The position numbers were made by a program, and so were the translations under genes. A DNA stretch of 64,000 bases from assembly GCF_021869535.1 (NCBI RefSeq), contig NW_026262723.1, forward strand, positions 87,732,324 to 87,796,323, given 5' to 3'. Below, one piece after another: positions 55,662-64,000 of the stretch. The stretch comes from Mytilus californianus (Eukaryota; Mollusca; Bivalvia; Mytilida; Mytilidae). Position 1 is the stretch's first letter; each line of letters starts with the position of its first letter. The notes under the pieces are model-generated. The model ran no database searches, was not told where the DNA came from, and saw only the letters and a program-made list of their open reading frames with translations.

Positions 55662-55820
55662 ATGCGGATGATGCATGCACAACAAGAGACGCTTACAATG
55701 TCGACCCACCAGGTCTCGTCCCGTTTGAAGTTAATGATATTCCTGCAGGTTATAGTTTTTACCTTGATTTGTATATTCTATAATGTAAACATCGGTAATC
55801 TACTGTTGTCTCTTATTTAA
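55662..55820 (+). CDS. Short open frame with one hydrophobic segment (doubtful)
   Basis: A 52-codon ATG frame. Residues 1-24 are polar and end with a basic stretch (SSRLKLM); residues 25-40 (IFLQVIVFTLICIFYN) are strongly hydrophobic, giving a type II membrane-anchor look. A GTAAAC near 55784 could act as a splice donor, which would make this a first coding exon. An overlapping frame (55586-55796) is also open over PGLVPFEVNDIPAGYSFYLD, so open length alone proves little. It lies in the only GC-richer patch of this part of the window, downstream of a TATA-like site. No homologue is recognised and it may be chance. Confidence 0.22.
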   Translation: MRMMHAQQETLTMSTHQVSSRLKLMIFLQVIVFTLICIFYNVNIGNLLLSLI

Positions 55821-57200
55821 ACCGTTGCTGAAAATCCTTAAAATAGATTTGTGTGATATATGAACACTGGTATTTATACCTATTCATTCATTCATTTACA
55901 ATACAGCACTTGTCGATACACGCGATACTACGCCCATCTCGTTAAAAACGCGAGATTGTCATGTACTGATGAAATATACGTGGTCTTTTCCTTTCTTCAA
56001 TTAACAATTTAAGTTCTGAAAATCCCAAAGCGTTGGTTTTGTTTCCGCTTGTTTTTTGCTCGTCTTTACACACATTTTTGTTCGACTGTTGATTATTTGC
56101 ACTACCGGCCTTTTAACTTTCGAGTTGTTCCATAACAATATTGTTTTTCTGGAATTCGATTACCAACATTCCTTATGGAAGATGTGTTGCTAGGATCTAT
56201 TTAACCTTGCATGTACCTCAAACTTCATTGCAATGATGGTGTAAAAAGCTTCACTTGCACTGAAGGCATACATTTGAAAAGAGAAATTGTTTGGAACGAT
56301 GAAAATTAAATGGTCTTTGAATGATATACTTGATTCTTGAAAACATTTTAATTCGGGAGGGAAAAAAACAACTGACATATTTAATGGATAATCAAGGCTA
56401 TCAAAGTCAATCAAATATAAATGAAAAACATTTGCATTTATTTCCTGTTCAACAGCGCAAATACGTTTATTTAAAGTGCAAACAGCTGAAATCCCCTTTA
56501 TTATTATTTTAAACTTGTTTTTCAAATATTTGGACGCCCTCAGCTTCTCCAACTTTCATGTATTGACCATTAGGCATTTTTTATTAGAACATCCGATCAA
56601 AATATAGTCACGAGCACCCCATTTAGGAGTAGGAGCAATATTTCCTTTATTCTTTAACACTTTATGATATTAAAGAGAAATGAAGAAAATCAGGTAATTG
56701 CTTCCTGATAATTGGAACAAACATGTATTTAAAGAAAACATACGGGTGCTAAATTGTAAATGAGCATTAACTTATTTTCATATACTAATCATGTAAGTTG
56801 TTATTTGATGAAAAACCATATTAATATATCCTTTTCCTTTTTCTATTTTCTGGTCATCTCCGCACAGCTTATGTAAATTAATGGTCATCTCCTTACAGCT
56901 TATGTAATTTAATACAGACGTGACAGTGAAGCTTAGTTAAATGTTGATTGAGTTTTATGTTGGATATTGCGTAATATTCAATTATTGTATTTTCATTTTT
57001 ATTAGACACCAAACGGACATAATTTTATGTATGCCTTATTATTCATAATATTTTTTATGATAAATATTATATTTATAAATAAACCAATGTACATTGATTT
57101 TCTTACGTAACGGTTAACTACTTCCCATTTCCGACCTCTTCATACGGCAATTCCGGACAGCATTGAGTTTTCAGTTGCTCGGATATCAATTCAAATTCGC
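55821..57200. other. AT-rich sequence, no gene seen
   Basis: GGTCATCTCC-CACAGCTTATG is duplicated in tandem at 56851-56911 (period about 31 bp). Nothing else was recognised. Confidence 0.4.
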
Positions 57201-57217
57201 TACCTTAACTAGAAAAA

Positions 57218-57333
57218 AAAAATATTGATGATATCCTGTCACTCAAAAACTCATTTCAGTGAGTGTTTCTATCTCATATATCCCCGTGAACTTGAGATTA
57301 AGGATACTACCGAAATTAAAAGGTCTGCTTCAT
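57218..57333 (+). pseudogene. PLE RT fragment, left of the insertion
   Basis: NIDDILSLKNSFQ followed after a frame change by ELEIKDTTEIKRSAS. These match the YIDD region and the following IELEIKDTTDTVKSAS block of PLE-1 (3690-3800). The frame breaks off at TCAT (57330-57333) and resumes at 59364. Confidence 0.72.
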
Positions 57334-59363
57334 AGCCTAGTATCTATGATGATGATTTTAGCTCACCTGACCTAAAAGGTCAAGTGAGCTTTTCTCATCA
57401 CTTGGCGTCCGTCGTCCGTTAACTTTTTACATTTTGAACTTCTTCTAGAGAACCACTGAATGGAATGAAACCAAACATGGCATGAATGTTCCTTATGAGG
57501 TGCTGACCAAGTGTTGTTACTTTGTAGCCGATCCCTTATCCAAGATGGCCGCCAGCCGGGGACTTAGTTTAACATAGGCCCTATGGGAAATACATACAAG
57601 TGTCTTCTTATGGAGAATCACTGAATGGAATGTAACCAAACATGGCATGACTGTTCCTTATGAGGTGATGACCAAGTGTTGTTACTCTGTAGCCGATCCC
57701 TCATCCAAGATGGCCGCCAGACGGGGACTTAGTTTAACATAGGACCCTATGGGAAATACATACAAATGTCTTCTTCTACAGAACCACTGAATGAAATGAA
57801 ACCAAACATAGCAGGAATGTTCCTTATGAGGTGCTGACTAAGTGGTGTTACTTTGTAGTCAATCCCTCATCCAAGATGGCCGCCAGCGGGGGACTTAGTT
57901 TAACATAGGACCCTAGGGGAAATACATACAAATGTCATCTTCTAGAGATCCACTGAATGGAATGAAACAAAACATGACACGAATGTTCCTAATTAGGTGC
58001 TGACCAAGTGTTGTTACTTTATAGCCGATCCATCATCCAAGATGGCCACCAGTGCCGGACTTAGTTTAACATAGGACCCTATTGGAAAATCATAAAAATG
58101 TCTTCTTCTAGAGAACCACTAAATGGAATGAAACCAAACATAACAGGAATGTTCCTTATGAGGTGTTGACTAAGTGTTGTTACTTTGTAGCCAATCCCTC
58201 ATCCAAGATGGCAGCCAGCAGGGGACTTAGTTTAACATAGGACCCTATGGGAAATGCATACAAATGTCTTCTTCTAGAGAACCACTTAATGGAATGAAAT
58301 CAAACATAGCAGGAATGTTCCTTATGAGGTGTTTACCAATTGTTGTTACTTTATAGTCGATCTCTTATCCAAGATGGCCGCCAGCCGGGGACTTAGTTTA
58401 ACATAGGACCCCATGGGAAATATATACAAATGTCTTATTTTAGAGAACCACTTAATGGATTGAAACCAAACATGGCATGAATGTTCCTAATGAAAAGATG
58501 ACCAACTGTTGTTACTTTGTAGCCGATCAATCATCATGGCATGACTGTTCCTTATGAGGTGATGACCAACTGTTGTTACATTGTAGCCGATCAATCATCA
58601 TGGCATGACTGTTCCTTATGAGGTGATGACCAAGTGTTGTTACTTTGTAGCCGATCCCTCATCCAAGATGGCCGCCAGACGGGGACTTAGTTTAACATAG
58701 GACTTATGGGAAATACATACAAATGTCTTCTTCTAGAGAACCACTGAAAAATAATGAAACCAAACATAGCAGGAATGTTCCTTATGAGGTGCTGACTGAG
58801 TGTTGTTACTTTGTAGCCTATCCCTCATCCAAGATGGCTGGCAAATATATACAAATGTCTTCTAAATAATCGCTAAATGGATTTAACCCAAAAATGGTAT
58901 GCATGTTTCTTATGATGTGCTGACAAAGAATTGTTACTACGTTGCTTATCTGTTATCCAAGAGGGCTGCCAGCAGGAGACTTAGTTATAGGAATTACATA
59001 AAAATGTTTTGTTCTAGACAACCACTGAATAGAATGAAACCAAGCATGGGATGAATGTTCCTTATGAGGTGCTGACAAAGTGTTATAACTTTGTTGTCGT
59101 ATTGTCATCCAAGATAGCTTCAGAAAGGGGGCTTAGTATATAACCCTATAACTTAGTTTAAATACAAACCAATGTCTTCCGCTAGAGAACTGATAAATAG
59201 ATTGAAACCAGTTATGGTATGAATGTTCCTAATGAGGTGTAGACCAAGTTTTGTACTAGTAAATATTGAGGCTACAATGTATCTTGACATTTTGCATTTT
59301 ACATGTTCAAATAATCTAATTAAAACCAGGTGAGCAATTCAGGCTCTCGTGAGCCTCTAGGTT
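57334..59363 (+). mobile_element. Mollusc 'GCTCACCTG' element with tandem core, inside PLE RT
   Basis: The outer part has GCTCACCTG at 57361-57369 and its reverse complement CAGGTGAGC at 59327-59335. A hairpin (AGCTCAC with GTGAGCT, 57360-57390) lies at the left, and another (AGGCTC-TCGT-GAGCCT, 59341-59356) followed by CTAG at the right. TTCAT is present just outside both ends (57329-57333 and 59364-59368). The core is about 11 copies of a unit of about 165 bp. Similar elements are common in bivalve and gastropod genomes. The 3' hairpin plus CTAG and tandem core recall Helitron/Helentron-type 'pearl' elements, but the TTCAT repeat does not, so class is open. Positions 57334-57358 resemble a hammerhead-monomer scrap. 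Confidence 0.7.
57430..59280 (+). repeat. Tandem repeat core, unit about 165 bp
   Basis: Each unit carries TAGAGAACCACTGAATGG, TGAAACCAAACATGGCATGA, ATGTTCCTTATGAGGTGCTG, GTTGTTACTTTGTAGCCGAT, CATCCAAGATGGCCGCCAG, GGGGACTTAGTTTAACATAG and GGAAATACATACAAATGTC. Near 58515-58650 a shorter internal unit of about 76 bp (GATCAATCATCATGGCATGA) is repeated. Units at the right end (58850-59280) are the most diverged. Confidence 0.9.
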
Positions 59364-59440
59364 TTCATATTTTGATCATTCCCTCGGTATTGACACAGAT
59401 GGACAACTTCTAAATTTCCAATTGTCAACTTCACAATGTT
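59364..59440 (+). pseudogene. PLE RT fragment, right of the insertion
   Basis: SYFDHSLGIDTDGQLLNFQL and, in a shifted frame, NFPIVNFTM. This is the next part of the RT after the block ending at 57333 (compare ASYLDLHLEIDNEGRL and FPIVNFPF of PLE-1), with several residues deleted between DGQL and NFPIV. Confidence 0.68.
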
Positions 59441-59443
59441 TTT

Positions 59444-59487
59444 GCACTAGATGCGCATTTCGACAATAGATGTCTCTTCAGAGATGC
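59444..59487 (-). ncRNA. Hammerhead ribozyme, second sequence type
   Basis: Minus strand: CTGAAGA core, stem II GACA/TGTC around a 5-base loop, GAA, stem III ATG/CAT around CG, cleavage triplet ATC, then stem I TAGTGC against GCATCT (four pairs; the two nearest the core are mismatched). Loop and stem lengths equal those of the hammerhead at 52909-52952, but most stem pairs differ in a compensated way. Confidence 0.72.
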
Positions 59488-59604
59488 ACGAGATATGTTT
59501 TGTTTCACTCACAGATCTAAATCATGAAGTTGTAAACACCTACTAGAATAAGAGTATAAGAGAGTCTGTATAATCTACTTTTAATATTTTTGTTCAATTT
59601 AACA
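59488..59604. other. Short spacer
   Basis: Nothing recognised between the hammerhead and the SINE-like segment. Confidence 0.35.
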
Positions 59605-59715
59605 GCCCCACATGTGGCAGGTGCGTTAGCTTCGTATCTTAATTAATTAGGATTGTCAGTGTTGCTGCCGAAGGTCGGTGGTTCTCTCCGGGCACTCCGG
59701 CTTCCTCCGCCAATA
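59605..59715 (+). repeat. SINE-like segment
   Basis: GTGTTGCTGCCGAAGGTCGG and TGGTTCTCTCCGGGCACTCC followed by CTTCCTCCGCCAATAAAAAC is a sequence I associate with dispersed bivalve SINEs. Possible polymerase III boxes (GTGCGTTAGCTTCG and GGTTCTCTCC) were not verified. The open frame across it is incidental. Confidence 0.45.
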
Positions 59716-60479
59716 AAAACATATTTCCATCAACCAAAATGTTATTCAGCATATAAAACAACATTTAAAGTTCATTTTGATGCACTATCAAAAATTTTAC
59801 ATATATTTGAAAATTTTGTATTGAATGCCATTTGCAATCTCATTAAAATTTTGTTTTGCTAAAGAATGTCTTTTTACATTTCGTAAATAAGCGAAAATTA
59901 CTTTATACCTTTTTTTCCGTTGGAAAGTCCTTACTTTTTCCATTGTCTATGTTAAACATTAATGATTTATGGATCTGTGGTCCCAAAATGGTGGCCACTT
60001 GCGAACGCCATACATTAATGTTCGTGTGTCTGTGAATATGTATATATACATTTGTAAGATATAATTGCAAGTGAGCTTATATATGTAACGTATTTACTTT
60101 GGTTAAATTCACGTTATTTACTGATTTGAAAGGCAACATAATTTTGATATTCAATCTTAGCTGTTCAGCTGACATCCCCATACCTTAAAGGTACCATTGA
60201 TGCTATTAATTCACTCACAGCTGTATCAAGCCATTGGTATATGAATGGTACTTGCTTCATGAATAACATTGAAAAAAAAACGTTTGTGTTACCAAAAAAT
60301 GAATAATAATAATATAACAAAAAAGCAGACAAAACAAACACACAAACAGTTTGGGAGCATCATACCCGAATGGATCTATTTTAAAATAAATCATGTATAT
60401 CCATAACAGTCTACGGTTAACTTAAGGATGAGGAAGTTAAAACTGTTGTCTTAGTACAAAGGTTTTAGAGTGAACAAGG
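59716..60479. other. AT-rich sequence, no gene seen
   Basis: Nothing recognised. Confidence 0.4.
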
Positions 60480-60763
60480 TCATCCCTAAGTCAGGAATCT
60501 GATGTTCAGTAGTTGTCGTTTGTTGATGTGGCTCATAAGTGTTTCTCGTTTCTCGTTTTTTATATAGATTAGACCGTTGGTTTTCCCGTTTGAATGGTTT
60601 TACACTAGTAATTTTTTGGGGCCCTTTATAGCTTACTGTTCGGTGTGAGCTAAGGCTCCGTGTTGAAGACCGTACTGTGACCTATAATGGTTTACTTTTA
60701 TAAATTTTGACTTGGATGGAGAGTTGTCTCATTGGCACTCATACCACATCTTCTTATATCTAT
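60480..60763 (+). mobile_element. PLE-4 solo 3' tail
   Basis: CTAAGTCAGGAATCTGATGT, TCGTTTCTCGTTTTTTATAT, TAGACCGTTGGTTTTCCCGT, GGGGCCCTTTATAGCTTACT, CGTACTGTGACCTATAATGG and GGAGAGTTGTCTCATTGGCA match the tail at 25230-25519 throughout and end at the same place. Confidence 0.85.
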
Positions 60764-61520
60764 TTGTAGAAACTATACATTAATGGTTATATCATACTAA
60801 GTGACGATACTCCATTGTATGTACTCTGTGGCATCACACCGATGATATTGCTTCTTATAATTTGTCTGAATGTCATAATCATTATTTTTATTATTTTACT
60901 TTTTAGTTTCAATTAAGTTTTTTGACTTTTGGTCTGTTTGTTTTTATATCTTTTCAAAGCACTCATAGCTTTTCAGTCAAAATAGAAAAAAATAGCTCGA
61001 CATTAATGTCACTAACATTTTTAATGATTTGAGTTTTCTTCTGTATCTGTCTCCTATGAACGCACTTGTCATTGGAAGTACTTAAAAATAAAAGGAGAAG
61101 ATTCAAAGACTTTAAAAGTACAGTGTACTTGAATTCCCTAGCAAGGTGCTTGAAGGTCCTTGAAAACTTGATACAAAGCTTGTAGATACGACTTTTGTCT
61201 GTACTAATTTAAGTGCAGCGATACTTACATGTAACATTAAGTTTGAAATTGTTTTTGTTTTCAGTCTAAAACTCCATCGCAAAACTAACAGCATCAAGCA
61301 CTACGTAGGCGAAGTATAAGACCAATGTTTAAAATGGTACATTCAAAGACAGAAATTTGGGGTTCTATTAAAGCACAATCTTGTTTATGATTATAGACTG
61401 ATTGACGTAAGTGGTTTAACTCAAACGTCAAATATAAAATGAATATTAAGAAAGGAAACTATATCCAATTTTATGATCTAATACTGGGTGGATATGGAAA
61501 AAGGGCAAATTGTTGGTTGC
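60764..61520. other. AT-rich sequence
   Basis: A TTGTTTTTGTTTTCAG at 61248-61263 looks like a splice acceptor, but no coding frame of note follows. Confidence 0.35.
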
Positions 61521-61524
61521 CGCT

Positions 61525-61600
61525 TCAAAACAATGGCCCATAGAACAGTTCCATGCGGGACCCCAGAAAGTGTGCATTCCTTAAACAATTCCTTTAGATT
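61525..61600 (-). pseudogene. LINE RT fragment with SGVPHGT motif
   Basis: Minus strand reads LKELFKECTLSGVPHGTVLW then AIVL. SGVPQGTVLGPLLF is the standard RT motif of many LINEs; here Q is H and GPL is decayed. Only about 25 codons are recognisable. Confidence 0.6.
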
Positions 61601-61905
61601 TGACATCAACAAAAGGTATGAAAGTGACTGTGTATTTATACATCCTGGACAGTAAAACCCTCATCATTGGTTTTGTTTCCGAGAAGTTCATGTGAGCATA
61701 TTATTAGGTACTTTTTTTGGTCATTTTGAAAGGAATCACAACAGTACCTTTGTGTATAAAAACTACAAACTATTTTTTTCTGCACGGATACGAAGTTGTG
61801 ACATCAACTTGATTTGGGGTATTTTGGGGGGTTGGAGGGGTGTGCACTACTACACTTCTGTAACGGTCTGGTAGTTAATTATAGACCAGAATAATTTGGT
61901 TTTTT
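61601..61905. other. Unassigned sequence before the minisatellite
   Basis: Nothing recognised. Confidence 0.35.
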
Positions 61906-64000
61906 TTCACTTAACTATTTTTAAGGATCGCTTGGCTTTAGATTTCTTGTCTTGTTTTTTCACTTAACTATTGTTAAGGATCGCTTGGCTTTAGATTTAT
62001 TGTCTTGTTGTTTTTTCAGTTGACTATTGTTGAGGATCGCTTGGCTCTAGATTTCTTGTCTTGTTGTTTTTTTCACTTGAATATTGTTTAGGATCGCTTG
62101 GCTTTAGATTTCTTGTCTTGTTGTATTTTGCACTTGACTATTGTTGAGGACCGCTTGGCTCTAGACTTCTTGTCTTGTTGTTTTTTTCACTTGAATATTG
62201 TTTAGGATCGCTTGGCTTTAGATTTCTTGTCTTGTTGTATTTTGCACTTGACTATTGTTGAGGACCGCTTGGCTCTAGATTTCTTGTCTTGTTGTATTTT
62301 GCACATGACTATTGTTGAGGACCGTGTGGCTCTAGATGTCTTGTCTTGTTGTTTTTTCACTTGACTATTGTTGAGGACCGCTTGGCTCTAGATTTCTTGT
62401 CTTGTTATTTTTTCACTTGAATATTGTTTAGGACTGCTAGGCTTTAGATTTCTTGTCTTGTTGTTTTTTCACTTGACTATTGTTGAGGACCGCTTGGCTC
62501 TAGATTTCTTGTCTTGTTGTATTTTGCACATGACTATTGTTGAGGACCGCTTGGCTCTAGATTTCTTGTCTTGTTGTTTTTTCACTTAACTATTGTTTAG
62601 GATCGCTTGGCTTTAGATTTCTTGTCTTGTTGTATTTTGCACTTGACTATTGCTGGGGACCGTTTGGCTTTAGATTTCTTGTCTTGTTTTTTTTTCTTCA
62701 CTTGACTATTGTTGAGGACCGTTTGGCTTTAGATTTCTTGTCTTGTTGTTTTTTTTCACTTGACTATTGTTGAGGATCGCTTGGCTTTAGATTTCTTGTC
62801 TTGTTACTTTATTTTTCACTTGACTATTTTTGAGGACCGCTTGGCTTTAGATTTCTTGTCTTGTTGTTTTTCACTTGACTATTGTTGAGGATTGCTTGGC
62901 GTCAGATTTCTTGTCTTGTTGTTTTTTCACTTGACTATTGTTGAGGACCGCTTGGCTTTAGATTTCTTGTCTTGTTGTTTTTTTCACTTAACTATTGTTT
63001 AGGATCGCTTGGATTTAGATTTCTTGTCTTGTTGTATTTTGCACTTGACTATTGTTGAGGACCGTTTGGCTTTAGATTTCTTGTCTTGTTGTTTTTTCAC
63101 TTGACTATTGTTGAGGACCGCTTGGCTTTAGATTTCTTGTCTTGTTGTTTTTTTCACTTAACTATTGTTTAGGATCGCTTGGCTTTAGATTTCCTGTCTT
63201 GTTGTATTTTGCACTTGACTATTGTTGAGGGCCGCTTGACTTTAGATTTCTTGTCTTGTTGTTTTTTCACTTGACTATTGTTAAGGACCGCTTGGCTTTA
63301 GATTTCTTGTCTTGTTGTTTTTTCACTTGACTATTGTTGAGGACCGCTTGGCTCTAGATTTCTTGTCTTGTTGTTTTTTCACTTGACTATTGTTGAGGAC
63401 TGCTTGGCTTTAGATTTCTTGTATTGTTGTTTTTTCACTTAACTATTGTTTAGGATCGCTTGGCTTTAGATTTCTTGTCTTGTTGTATATTGCACTTGAC
63501 TATTGTTGAGGACCGTTTGGCTTTAGATTTCTTGTCTTGTTGTTTTTTCACTTGACTATTGATGAAGACCGCTTGGTTTTAGATTTCTTGTCTTGTTGTT
63601 TTTTCACTTGACTATTTTTGAGGACCGCTTGGCTTTAGATTTCTTGTCTTGTTGTTTTTTCACTTGACTATTGTTGAGGACCGCTTGGCTCTAGATTTCT
63701 TGTCTTATTGTATTTTGCACATGACTATTTTTGAGGACCGTTTGGCTTTAAATTTCTTGTCTTGTTGTTTTTTCACTTAACTATTGTTTAAGATCGCTTT
63801 GCTTTATTGTTTAGAGTCGCTTTGCTTTATATTTCTTGTCTTGTTGTATTTTGCACTTGACTATTGTTGAGGGCCGTTTGGCTTTAGATTTCTTGTCTTG
63901 TTGTTTATTCACTTGACTATTGTTGAGGGCCGTTTGGCTTTAGATTTCTTGTCTTGTTGTTTATTCACTTGACTATTGTTGAGGACCGCTTGGCTCTAGA
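61906..64000. repeat. 57-bp minisatellite, about 37 copies, open at window end
   Basis: Unit CACTTGACTATTGTTGAGGA, CCGCTTGGCTCTAGATTTCT, TGTCTTGTTGTTTTTT. Two main variants alternate in places: one with ACTTAACTATTGTTTAGGATCG preceded by a T run, the other with TTGACTATTGTTGAGGACCG preceded by TATTTTGCA. This gives local dimers of about 114 bp (for example 62046-62163 and 62161-62279). The array starts after unrelated sequence and continues past the right end. Unit length varies from 55 to 58, and no frame stays open. Confidence 0.93.

Noticed and set aside
57334..59363. Firm Helitron assignment
   Set aside because: The hairpin plus CTAG fits, but the 5-bp TTCAT on both sides does not; ends need an alignment of many copies.
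59653..59862. 69-codon frame starting with a proline-rich stretch
   Set aside because: The first part is a dispersed SINE-like repeat and the rest has no motif.
61906..64000. CRISPR-like direct repeats
   Set aside because: Units are contiguous 55-58 bp tandem copies without unique spacers, in animal DNA.

Overview
This is a window of animal nuclear DNA with no convincing complete host gene. It is strongly AT-rich and broken up by low-complexity tracts, microsatellites and several minisatellites. It is packed with decayed retroelements whose tails I recognise as abundant dispersed repeats of marine mussels (Mytilus) and relatives. A bivalve is the best reading; assignment to Mytilus is from memory and was not checked by search.

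The coding content is nearly all reverse transcriptase (RT) debris of Penelope-like elements (PLEs), recognised by PKLHK, DFSTLYT, GIPMGTNCAPL and YxDD motifs. I separate them by 3' tail. PLE-1: RT 2507-4179 plus tail to 4440, an inverted partial copy at 1240-1990, and solo tails at 15070 and 39378. PLE-2: RT 50782-51579 with tail to 52153, and solo tails at 7005, 32990 (minus), 42828 and 46998. PLE-3: minus-strand copy 21899-24191, and solo tails at 13437, 6945, 19041 and 50416. PLE-4: plus-strand copy split by PLE-3, tail to about 25519, and solo tails at 33392 and 60480. PLE-5-like tails lie at 11560, 26565, 34805 and 35415. A separate APE-type LINE relic fills about 40.9-43.9 kb, with smaller LINE pieces at 34180, 48494 and 61525.

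The most interesting system is a set of hammerhead ribozyme monomers. Two arrays (6175-8110 and about 50340-52985) repeat a unit of about 270-460 bp carrying one hammerhead each, the organisation of animal retrozymes. One hammerhead (52909-52952) keeps every core base and all three stems; the others are dead in different ways. Single minus-strand copies lie at 20154 and 30262, and a second sequence type with the same geometry at 59444. PLE tails have inserted repeatedly into these arrays, once into loop II of a hammerhead.

Other structure: a 1.17-kb DNA transposon with 31-bp perfect terminal inverted repeats and a 7-bp target duplication (30901-32069), plus a 28-bp palindrome at 18930-18957 that looks like two tips of the same family joined, also with a 7-bp duplication; a tandem-repeat element of the common mollusc 'GCTCACCTG' type inside a PLE RT (57334-59363); minisatellites of about 39, 60, 22 and 57 bp, the last running off the right end; a diverged satellite of about 175 bp at 13845-14620; and several local duplications. 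The only candidate host sequence is a TATA-like site followed by a short open frame near 55.4-55.8 kb, and it is weak.
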